From DATARH01 sp035935235 (lineage in GTDB: Bacteria; Pseudomonadota; Alphaproteobacteria; ATCC43930; CGMCC-115725), in the NCBI GenBank assembly GCA_035935235.1, contig DASYXG010000011.1, forward strand, positions 1-6,866: a DNA stretch of 6,866 nt, read 5' to 3'. The notes under the pieces were generated by a model, which did no database searches, was not told where the DNA came from, and worked only from the letters and a program-made list of their open reading frames with translations. Numbering within the stretch: position 1 is the first letter of the stretch; the number at the start of each line of letters is the position of its first letter. A program made the position numbers and the translations under genes. Positions 1 to 5,623 of the stretch are shown one piece after another.

Positions 1-2
1 GA

Positions 3-24
3 CACGGGTGCGCACCAACCCGTG
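3..24. repeat. short inverted repeat at left edge
   Basis: CACGGGT at 3-9 is perfectly complementary to ACCCGTG at 18-24 with an 8-base loop, and the 10-base palindrome GGTGCGCACC (7-16) overlaps it. There is no T-run after it, so it is not a clear intrinsic terminator. It could be the end of an upstream transcript or a protein-binding site. Confidence 0.35.
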
Positions 25-212
25 CCCGGGGCAAGCTATTTGACCGGGCCATTGCTCGCTTTGTGGCAAGTCTTGGCGCGGATAGCGCCGCCCGGCCGCG
101 AAGTGAGTTGCCTGTGGAGGGTCTAGGACAGACCGCCATCCAGGCCTTCCGACCAGCGTCGCAATTGTGTAACTCCCGCGCAACGCCCGCGACATAAGCG
201 GATGGTAGTCCA

Positions 213-250
213 CCCCTGTTCACGGAAATTCAGCACCGAAACAGGGGAGA
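213..250 (+). promoter_or_regulatory. hairpin over the phosphoesterase ribosome binding site
   Basis: CCCCTGTT (213-220) is a perfect 8-base complement of AACAGGGG (240-247). A further CGG/CCG pairing (223-225 with 236-238) extends the stem across a small internal loop, leaving about 10 loop bases. The right arm contains most of the purine-rich Shine-Dalgarno sequence AGGGGAGA (243-250) that precedes the ATG at 256. If the mRNA folds this way, the ribosome site is partly hidden, giving possible translational control by temperature, ligand or protein. The pairing is seen directly; the regulatory role is inference. Confidence 0.45.
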
Positions 251-255
251 AATGA

Positions 256-1482
256 ATGAAACGGGCACTTATGGCGCTCGCCGCCGCGGCTGCGCTGACC
301 ACCGGCACTGCCTATGCCGATGATCATGATGTCGATGGCACGTTCGGCCGCCTCGATCACGTGTTTCTGATCGTCATGGAAAACCAGACCAACACCGACA
401 TTCTCGGCAACCCCAACGCGCCGTTTATCAATAGTTATGTCGCCAGCGTTAATCACGCGACCAACTACTTCGCGGTTGGGCATCCCAGCGCGCCGAATTA
501 CCTCGAGATCGTCGGCGGCTCCAATTTCGGCCTGACCAACGATTTCTGGCCGGTTTGGGCTAATGGGGAGGGCTGCATCGACAACGCGCCCGGCAGTACC
601 GGCTGCAACAACGCCTTTACGCCGATTTCCACGCCGGGCACGGACAACGCGGTGGTCGCCACCGCGACGACGTCGGCGCAGTGCAACGGTCAGATCACGC
701 TCAGCGGCACGCCGGTGCAAAACAATTGCGCGCTCTATAACTACCCGGCCAAGCCATTCACGCCGCAGTCGATCGCGGACCAGCTGACGGCTCACGGTCT
801 GACCTGGAAGACCTATCAGGAGAGCCTGCCGACCGTCACACCGGGGGTCTTTGGGGTCAATTACTCCGACGGTGCGTTCTCCAACCTCAGCCCCGCGTCG
901 GTCTTTGCGCCGGGACCCATCCAGAAGCTCTACGCGGTCAAGCACAACCCATTCGCGTATTTCAAGAACGTCGAAACCGGCGAGCTTGATCACGTCGTCA
1001 ATTTCGGCGGGCCGAACGGGCTGTGGGCCGACCTCCAGAAAGACAATGACGACGTGCCGAACTTCAGCTTTATCGTGCCCAACCAGTGCCACGACATGCA
1101 CGGCTTTGTGTCGGGCGGCACCCCGATCTGCTCGACGAGCACGCCCGCCGAGAGCGCGTTCACGATGTCTGTCGGCGACGCCGAGGTCGAGGATCTGGTC
1201 AAGGGCATCAAGGCCTCGCCCGCTTGGGAGCACGGGCGCAACGTCATCGTGCTGGTCTGGGACGAGAACGATTTCTCGAATGCCGCCAACCGCGTGGTCT
1301 TCGCCGTCGAGACCAACTACGAAAAGAACGGTCGGGTCAGCGACGATCCGGTCGACCATTTCTCGCTGCTGCGGACGCTTGAGGCCGGCTTCGGCCTGCC
1401 GTGCCTCAACCACGCCTGCGACGCGACGTCGGAGGTGATGAACAAGCTGTTCGGTGGAGAGCGCCGCTTCAGCAAGAACTAA
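256..1482 (+). CDS. secreted phosphoesterase (PF04185-type acid phosphatase/phospholipase C family)
   Basis: Predicted exported metal-dependent phosphoesterase that would hydrolyse phosphate monoesters or phosphodiesters outside the cytoplasm; the exact substrate is not readable. The 408-residue product starts with a Sec signal peptide (KR n-region, Ala-rich core, likely cleavage after AYA at residue 21). Family marks follow in order: VFLIVMENQ with Glu42-Asn43 as likely metal ligands, GHPSAPNY with Ser78 as probable nucleophile, NQCHDMHG (276-283), VWDEND with Asp336-Glu337, and DHFSLLRT (from Asp367). AcpA of Francisella belongs to this family and has an equivalent Glu-Asn pair near its mature N-terminus. 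Eight cysteines, an even number, fit disulfide bonding after export. The start at 256 is set by AGGGGAGA six bases or fewer upstream and by the signal peptide. A strong terminator follows, so it is probably monocistronic. It lies near T2SS genes and may be a T2SS substrate, which is inference. Confidence 0.88.
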   Translation: MKRALMALAAAAALTTGTAYADDHDVDGTFGRLDHVFLIVMENQTNTDILGNPNAPFINSYVASVNHATNYFAVGHPSAPNYLEIVGGSNFGLTNDFWPVWANGEGCIDNAPGSTGCNNAFTPISTPGTDNAVVATATTSAQCNGQITLSGTPVQNNCALYNYPAKPFTPQSIADQLTAHGLTWKTYQESLPTVTPGVFGVNYSDGAFSNLSPASVFAPGPIQKLYAVKHNPFAYFKNVETGELDHVVNFGGPNGLWADLQKDNDDVPNFSFIVPNQCHDMHGFVSGGTPICSTSTPAESAFTMSVGDAEVEDLVKGIKASPAWEHGRNVIVLVWDENDFSNAANRVVFAVETNYEKNGRVSDDPVDHFSLLRTLEAGFGLPCLNHACDATSEVMNKLFGGERRFSKN

Positions 1483-1496
1483 ATCACGCCGCTACG

Positions 1497-1547
1497 CCGA
1501 GCCTCACTCGCGGGTTCCGACCCGCGGGCTGAGGCTCGGTCATTTTT
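1497..1547 (+). terminator. intrinsic terminator after the phosphoesterase gene
   Basis: CCGAGCCTCA (1497-1506) pairs perfectly with TGAGGCTCGG (1530-1539). Inside it, CGCGGGT (1509-1515) pairs with ACCCGCG (1520-1526) around the loop TCCG, with a small internal loop between the two stems. A run of five T (1543-1547) follows. It begins 14 bases after the stop codon and should separate the phosphoesterase transcript from the prepilin peptidase gene. Confidence 0.88.
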
Positions 1548-1657
1548 GGCAATGCGCAGCGCACCGAAAACCCCGATTGCCGCGGCTACCGTGCGCCGGG
1601 TTTTGTCCGTAGACTGCGATCGCGAGGCACGGCTAACTAGGCGAGAGCGACGTAGCG

Positions 1658-2431
1658 ATGATCAGCGCGGCATCGCTCTCGACCATGCCGCTTCGCACGG
1701 CGGACTGGGCGCTGATCGCGACCGCCCCGATCATCGGCAGCTTTCTCGGCACATTGATCACCCGCTTACCGGAGGGCGCACCCGTCCTGTGGGTTCGCTC
1801 GCGCTGCGATTTTTGCGAGACGACGCTCGCGGCACGCGACGTAGTTCCCTTGGCGAGCTGGCTGGTGGCGCGCGGCCGCTGTCGGCATTGCGGCCATTCC
1901 CTCGGGTGGTTTTATCCGGCGGTCGAGCTGGCTGCTCTTGCCGTTGCCGGGACGGCGCTGGCAGTCGATCGCGGGGTCGCGGCTTGGCTTGGTGCGTTGC
2001 TTGGCTGGTGGCTCCTGACGCTCGGCTGGATCGATCTGCGGATCTGGCGTCTGCCGGATGTTCTGACCCTGCCGCTGATCGCCCTCGGCCTGATCGCGGG
2101 GTGGCTGTTCGCGCCCGACGAGCTTGCCGACCGCGCGATCGGCGCCATCGCCGGTTATCTTTCCCTGTGGTTGGTCGCCTATTGCTACCGGCGGCTCCGC
2201 GGGCGCGAGGGCCTCGGACTGGGCGATGCAAAGCTGCTCGCCGCCGGAGGGGCTTGGGTCGGGGCAAGCGGTCTGCCGACCGTGGTCGCCGGCGGCGCCA
2301 TCGCGGCGCTCATCGTGGCCGGCGGGCTGATGCTGATTGGCGTCCGTCTCGGACGAACCTCGGCTCTGCCGTTCGGCCCGTTCCTCGCGTCGGCGATCTG
2401 GGTCGTTTGGCTTTTCGGGCCGATCGCCTAA
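1658..2431 (+). CDS. gspO: prepilin peptidase / N-methyltransferase (type IV leader peptidase, GspO/PilD family)
   Basis: Inner-membrane aspartic protease that cleaves the leader of type IV prepilins and T2SS pseudopilins after Gly and methylates the new N-terminus. The 257-residue protein has the family layout: first membrane segment with GSFLGTLITRLP (27-38; usual form GSFLNVVIYRLP), a cytoplasmic zinc-type loop with two CxxC pairs (Cys50/Cys53 and Cys75/Cys78) followed by GWFYPAVEL, then several hydrophobic helices. The catalytic aspartates are Asp126 in WIDLRIWRLPD and Asp190 in GLGLGDAKLL; their 64-residue spacing matches that of TcpJ (125/189). The C-terminal PFGPFLA motif is also present. 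The start at 1658 has only weak purines upstream; ATG at 1685 (residue 10) is an alternative and would keep all motifs. It would process GspG and GspK encoded in this window. It is not adjacent to them, being separated by the propeller gene, so it may also serve type IV pili elsewhere. The gspO name is preferred over pilD only because of the T2SS context. Confidence 0.92.
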   Translation: MISAASLSTMPLRTADWALIATAPIIGSFLGTLITRLPEGAPVLWVRSRCDFCETTLAARDVVPLASWLVARGRCRHCGHSLGWFYPAVELAALAVAGTALAVDRGVAAWLGALLGWWLLTLGWIDLRIWRLPDVLTLPLIALGLIAGWLFAPDELADRAIGAIAGYLSLWLVAYCYRRLRGREGLGLGDAKLLAAGGAWVGASGLPTVVAGGAIAALIVAGGLMLIGVRLGRTSALPFGPFLASAIWVVWLFGPIA

Positions 2432-2583
2432 CCCGGCATAGGTCTCTCCGTTCTTTCGCCGAATTCGTGGGCGCGGCCAATCAGCGCGCAGCCGCCGGCG
2501 TCTTGTCGCGATTTGTGCGCGCGTTCCGGTCGCGCCGCTGCAATTTCTCTGACCGCGATTGGTTGAGCCAGCCGCGAGCGCGT

Positions 2584-2611
2584 TTGTCAGCTTATCGTAA
2601 GTTTTAATAAT
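2584..2611 (+). promoter_or_regulatory. candidate sigma-70-like promoter for the propeller gene
   Basis: TTGTCA (2584-2589) differs from the -35 consensus at one base, and after a 16-base spacer AATAAT (2606-2611) differs from the -10 consensus at one base, though at its important first T. The surrounding DNA is AT-rich. Transcription would start near 2618 and leave a leader of roughly 140 bases before the ATG at 2756. A second possible -10, TACAAT at 2691-2696, has no good -35. Confidence 0.4.
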
Positions 2612-2671
2612 AACTGCGACGGAATAAGGCGTCACATTTGCCAATAAGTTTTTTTTTAACAAAGTTCTTTA

Positions 2672-2704
2672 GCTCAACAGATTCTCTCGCTACAATCGTT
2701 GAGC
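2672..2704. promoter_or_regulatory. inverted repeat GCTCAAC/GTTGAGC around a possible -10, candidate operator
   Basis: GCTCAAC (2672-2678) and GTTGAGC (2698-2704) form a perfect inverted repeat with a 19-base centre that contains TACAAT (2691-2696). Another GTTGAGC lies at 2562-2568, a one-mismatch form GTTCAAC at 2730-2736, and a TCAAC core at 2712-2716, exactly 20 bases before the TCAAC core of the last one. The spacing suits a dimeric regulator, but no known regulator consensus was recognised. It could also form an RNA stem in the leader. Confidence 0.35.
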
Positions 2705-2745
2705 AGATTTATCAACAAATCCGCCACGCGTTCAACTTAACCTGT

Positions 2746-2754
2746 AGGGAGGAG
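2746..2754 (+). promoter_or_regulatory. strong ribosome binding site for the propeller gene
   Basis: AGGGAGGAG lies directly upstream of two adjacent in-frame ATG codons (2756 and 2759). The AGGGAGG core is 3 bases from the first and 6 from the second, so the second ATG may be the main start. A second good site, GAGGAG at 2808-2813, precedes an in-frame ATG at 2822. Confidence 0.7.
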
Positions 2755-2755
2755 A

Positions 2756-4165
2756 ATGATGTCATCATTTATCTCATCTTTTTTTATTTCGTCAAGGAAC
2801 TTTTTTAGAGGAGCGTTGTTTATGCCACTCCTTGTGGTGGGGTTGAGTTTCGTCAGCCCCGTATTGGCCGATGACGGCCGTCCTCGAGGGGAAAACGACC
2901 GCGCCCTCAGGCTGCTGTCCCTCACCCCGGTCCCTGTATCCAAGACGAACACCACCCCGGGCATGTATGTTTTCGACATCAGCTTTGTGGACCAGGCGAC
3001 CCAGACCTACTACTTGGCCGACCGCTCCAATGCGGCTGTCGACGTCGTCAATGCCGCTACCGGTGCTTTCGTCACTCAGATCGCCGCAACGCCGGCTTTC
3101 GCCGGCTTTGTCTCCATTGGGGGCGTTGCACACAATGAACTATCCGGCCCCGATGGTGTCGTGGCAGCCTTTCCCTTTTTGTTCGTGACCGACGCGGGAA
3201 GCCGCGTCGTGTCGTTCGATTTGCGTACGACACCCCCCACCCAAGTCTCCGACGTGACGACCAAATCGGGCGATCCTCTACGCGCCGACGAACTGGCCTA
3301 TGACCCGGAAGACGGCCTGATTTTAGCGATCAACAACGCCGATACCCCGCCCTTCGGTACGTTGATTTCCGTCGACAAGAACACGGGAAAGCTGACCGTC
3401 GGAGCACAAATCGTCTTTGATGCCGCCCACGGTGTCGATGCCCAGAACGGCGCCGAGCAGCCGATTTGGGACCCGAGCACTCATCGATTCTATCTCTCGA
3501 TCCCGCAAATCGGTGGCACGCTCTCGAGTGGTGGGGTGATCCGCATCAACCCGGCCACCGCGAAGGTCGAAACGACGTTCCCAGTGTCATCCTGCGGTCC
3601 GGCCGGTCTTTCTCGGGGTCCGGGCAACGACGGACGACATGACGCCTTGATCGGCTGCAACACCGTCTTCGACACGAGCGGAACGACAGTTTGGAGTCCC
3701 ACCGGAACGGCTCCCGCCGACCCGCGCGATGTCATCATCGATCTCAATAGCGGTAACATCGACGCTCTGATCTTCGGTGCGGGAGCCGGCGACGAGGTCT
3801 GGTACAACCCGGGCGACAACAACTACTACGCGACCGGCAGCGGCAGCCCGCTCAGGCCATTGCCGGCCACCGCCTCGGGAGCGACACCGCTTGCGGTGAT
3901 CGATGCGGCGGACCAGAAACTTGAATCTCTGGTTCCAACCTTCAACGTGGCGGCGCTGACCACAGGTCCTGCGGCCAGTCAGCACCCCGCGAGCACGGCG
4001 CACTCGATTGCCGCCAATTCCGCCAACAACCACGTGTTTGTGCCGATCGGGGGAAACAACGCGCTCTTGAGCCCGGACGGCAAGACCAATTGCCTGACGG
4101 GCTGCATCGCGATCTTCGGACACCCGGACGAGGATACCGATCGAGCTGACAACGATCGTCACTAG
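2756..4165 (+). CDS. secreted beta-propeller-like protein of unknown function
   Basis: I do not recognise a named family. The 469-residue product has a long signal peptide: a Ser/Phe-rich n-region with Arg14 and Arg18, a hydrophobic core and a likely cleavage after VLA at residue 38. The mature part is rich in short beta strands with blade-like units of the NHL/SMP-30/YVTN kind, for example YYLADRSNAAVDVVNAATG, FLFVTDAGSRVVSFDLR, GTLISVDKNTGKL, GVIRINPATAKV and, late, HSIAANSANNHVFVPIGG (from His416). Such folds bind ligands, metals or proteins or act as lactonases; no active-site set can be assigned. Four cysteines (280, 301, 446, 450) fit disulfides outside the cytoplasm. The start at 2756 keeps the charged n-region; starting at 2822 would leave a signal peptide with no positive charge. 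The first 25 codons are AT-rich and contain T-runs. It has its own candidate promoter and a strong terminator. T2SS export is possible from context only. Confidence 0.85.
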   Translation: MMSSFISSFFISSRNFFRGALFMPLLVVGLSFVSPVLADDGRPRGENDRALRLLSLTPVPVSKTNTTPGMYVFDISFVDQATQTYYLADRSNAAVDVVNAATGAFVTQIAATPAFAGFVSIGGVAHNELSGPDGVVAAFPFLFVTDAGSRVVSFDLRTTPPTQVSDVTTKSGDPLRADELAYDPEDGLILAINNADTPPFGTLISVDKNTGKLTVGAQIVFDAAHGVDAQNGAEQPIWDPSTHRFYLSIPQIGGTLSSGGVIRINPATAKVETTFPVSSCGPAGLSRGPGNDGRHDALIGCNTVFDTSGTTVWSPTGTAPADPRDVIIDLNSGNIDALIFGAGAGDEVWYNPGDNNYYATGSGSPLRPLPATASGATPLAVIDAADQKLESLVPTFNVAALTTGPAASQHPASTAHSIAANSANNHVFVPIGGNNALLSPDGKTNCLTGCIAIFGHPDEDTDRADNDRH

Positions 4166-4178
4166 TTGAACGACAATC

Positions 4179-4212
4179 GGGAGGCGCCGCGAGCGGCGCC
4201 TCCCTCTTTTTT
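4179..4212 (+). terminator. intrinsic terminator after the propeller gene
   Basis: GGGAGGCGCCG (4179-4189) pairs perfectly over 11 bases with CGGCGCCTCCC (4194-4204) around the tetraloop CGAG, followed by TCTTTTTT (4205-4212). It starts 13 bases after the stop codon and should insulate gspG from the upstream gene. Confidence 0.95.
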
Positions 4213-4295
4213 GCCGCGGGCACACCCGATAAAATCTGTCACATCCGGTACACCAACGCGCCATATGTTCGCGCCCACATGACAGGCCTGTGCCT

Positions 4296-4754
4296 ATGAC
4301 CACCCCCCCTCTTCGCGCACGCCCGCCGGTCCGCGACCGGCGCGATCAAGACGGCTACACCCTCCTCGAGCTCCTTGTCGTCTTGGCGATCTTGGGATTG
4401 CTGGTCGGGCTCGTCGCACCGGCGGCGCTCAGACAATTGGGTTCCGCGAAAGAGAAGGTCGCGCATCAATCGATCGAGCGATTGGCGACGGTGCTGGACA
4501 TCTATCACGTCGATGTCGGCGCCTATCCGACGACCGAACAGGGTTTGCAGGCGCTGATTACCCAGCCGCCGGGGGTCAAGCGCTGGAACGGGCCGTATCT
4601 CAAAGGCGAGACGGTGCCCGAAGACCCGTGGGGTCATCCGTTCCTCTATCGCAACCCCAGCGAGCGCCAGGGCCACGATTACGACGTCTATTCGCTCGGG
4701 CCCACCGGCCAGCCCGGCGGCACCGGCAACGCCGCCGCCATCTTCAACAACTGA
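4296..4754 (+). CDS. gspG: type II secretion system major pseudopilin GspG
   Basis: Major subunit of the periplasmic pseudopilus that drives folded cargo through the secretin. The prepilin signal is clear: a basic leader ending RRDQDG, cleavage after Gly, then YTLLELLVVLAILGLLVGL with the conserved Glu at +5. The mature N-terminus would be Tyr rather than the usual Phe. Diagnostic GspG motifs follow: YHVDVGAYPTTEQGLQAL, a WNGPYLKG block, PEDPWGHPFLYRNP and YDVYSLG. The C-terminal loop reads SLGPTGQPGGTGNAAAI, lacking the aspartates that bind calcium in typical GspG such as PulG. I prefer ATG 4296 because the weak AGG at 4284-4286 is 9 bases away; GTG 4290 is in frame and adds two residues. 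Length is normal for the family. A strong terminator lies upstream, yet no clear promoter is visible in the 83 bases between. It stands alone on this strand and converges on gspK with 23 bases between stops. Confidence 0.95.
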   Translation: MTTPPLRARPPVRDRRDQDGYTLLELLVVLAILGLLVGLVAPAALRQLGSAKEKVAHQSIERLATVLDIYHVDVGAYPTTEQGLQALITQPPGVKRWNGPYLKGETVPEDPWGHPFLYRNPSERQGHDYDVYSLGPTGQPGGTGNAAAIFNN

Positions 4755-4777
4755 GCTCCGTCGCCGGTGAGTCGAAC

Positions 4778-5620
4778 CTATTCGGCTTCCGCATCCCAGG
4801 CGACGATGGCGTAGCCGCCGGCCTGCGCCGGACCGACCTTGACGATCGCGGTGCGCGTGGCGACAGCGTTGTCCGGCCCATGTGCAACCACCGCTATCCG
4901 CACCGTGCGGTTCTCGACGGCGGCCCCGGTCAACAGCGCGGCCGGTGCGCCCGCACGCGCGATTACCTCGAGCGCCGCCGCCACAATGGGATCGGCGTGC
5001 TGGGGATTGGGCTGAGCCGGGGCGAACAGCGACAAATGCGGGCGCAGGGCGGCGAGCGTCGCCGGGGTCATGCCGACGATATCGGCGAGCTCGCCGAGGG
5101 ATTCGAGCGGAGCGCCTGGCGGCGCATAATCCCGACCGGCCTGGCGATAATCCGCAAGCACCACCGCCTTTGGCCGCGGTGAAGCGGTGTTGCCAATCCA
5201 CTCACCGATGGCCAACGCCAGTTGTCGCGCGCTTTCGGGGTCTCGTCCGACGGCGCGCAATAGAGCTTCGAGGAGTTCCGGGGAGGCGAGGTTCGGATTG
5301 ATCCGCGCGGCTTCATCCATGAGGCGCGTATCGACGACGCAATCGCCGATCGCGAGCTGACGGACGCTGCCATCGAGCGGCCAGCGAAGCTCCGGCCGCG
5401 GATCGATCACGTTGAAGATCGCCTGGTGAATCGCCCCGTCGGCGGCCGCGGCCGCTTGCCCATTGGCGAGGAGATTCGCGGCGATGCGCAACTCGGTGCG
5501 CCCGCTTCCCGCGATGAGCGCGACCAGAAAGGACGTCAGCACCAGCATCCACAGGACAATCAGCAGGGCGAAGCCCTGGTCACGTCCGCTACGCGCGGGC
5601 GCTCGCCTGTGCGCCGACAT
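4778..5620 (-). CDS. gspK: type II secretion system minor pseudopilin GspK
   Basis: Minor pseudopilin expected to sit at the pseudopilus tip with GspI and GspJ. The 280-residue protein has a basic leader, the prepilin site RDQG/FALLIVLWMLVLTSFLVALIAG with cleavage after Gly16, and Ile rather than Glu at +5, which is characteristic of GspK. A large periplasmic domain follows with the family marks RINPNLASPELLEALLRAVG (106-125; usual form INLNTAS) and ESLGELADIVGMTPATLAALRPHLSLF (173-199). The segment between, EWIGNTASPRPKAVVLADY (140-158), corresponds to the usual acidic DWxDxD region but has lost most acidic residues. The start is fixed by position: the ATG begins three bases after the gspD stop and has no good Shine-Dalgarno, which suggests translational coupling to gspD. 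It is slightly short for the family. No terminator hairpin with T-run was seen after the stop. Confidence 0.92.
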   Translation of the reverse strand: MSAHRRAPARSGRDQGFALLIVLWMLVLTSFLVALIAGSGRTELRIAANLLANGQAAAAADGAIHQAIFNVIDPRPELRWPLDGSVRQLAIGDCVVDTRLMDEAARINPNLASPELLEALLRAVGRDPESARQLALAIGEWIGNTASPRPKAVVLADYRQAGRDYAPPGAPLESLGELADIVGMTPATLAALRPHLSLFAPAQPNPQHADPIVAAALEVIARAGAPAALLTGAAVENRTVRIAVVAHGPDNAVATRTAIVKVGPAQAGGYAIVAWDAEAE

Positions 5621-5623
5621 GGC

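Larger units (their letters stand above)
1..255. other. left-edge stretch without a convincing gene
   Basis: No start-to-stop gene with recognisable product is visible here. Frame 1 is open from the window edge to a TAG at 124-126 (41 codons, fairly GC-rich third positions) and frame 3 is open to a TAA near 197. Neither tail resembles a family I know, so one of them may be the end of an upstream gene, but I cannot decide. The stretch holds an inverted repeat at 3-24, a small inverted repeat (GGTCT at 120-124, AGACC at 130-134) and the hairpin over the next gene's ribosome binding site. No credible -35/-10 pair was found for the phosphoesterase gene. Confidence 0.4.
2432..2755. other. 324-base AT-rich intergenic region
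   Basis: No gene is supported here. The left half is GC-rich and holds a 7-base inverted repeat GCGCGCA/TGCGCGC (2484-2490 and 2516-2522). From about 2590 the composition turns AT-rich, with a run of nine T at 2649-2657, which is unlike the rest of the window. It contains a candidate sigma-70-like promoter (2584-2611), repeated GTTGAGC/GCTCAAC motifs, and the Shine-Dalgarno of the propeller gene. No terminator for the prepilin peptidase gene was found, so readthrough into the next gene is possible. Confidence 0.7.

Noticed and set aside
1..197. Open frames running in from the left edge (frame 1 to 126, frame 3 to 197)
   Set aside because: Neither tail resembles a known family, and with no start in view there is nothing to decide between them.
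220..1413. Long minus-strand reading frame opposite the phosphoesterase
   Set aside because: It is Arg/Val-rich antisense shadow of a clearly recognisable gene in high-GC DNA.
1546..2607. Long plus-strand frame overlapping the prepilin peptidase
   Set aside because: Its translation is Arg/Ser-rich with no motifs; the overlapping frame carries all prepilin peptidase motifs.
2628..2657. GGC/GCC pairing before the nine-T run as a terminator of the prepilin peptidase gene
   Set aside because: The stem would be only three base pairs, too weak for an intrinsic terminator.
4211..4236. Possible promoter TTGCCG - TAAAAT upstream of gspG
   Set aside because: The spacer is only 13 bases and the first hexamer overlaps the T-run of the preceding terminator.
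4236..4253. Possible Pho box upstream of gspG (CTGTCAC half-site)
   Set aside because: Only one half-site fits; the next 7-mer after a 4-base spacer matches only in its last three bases and nothing fits upstream, so phosphate control is not supported.
4239..5201. Long minus-strand frame spanning gspG and the gspK 3' part
   Set aside because: Arg/Gly-rich shadow product; both overlapped genes have clear family signatures.
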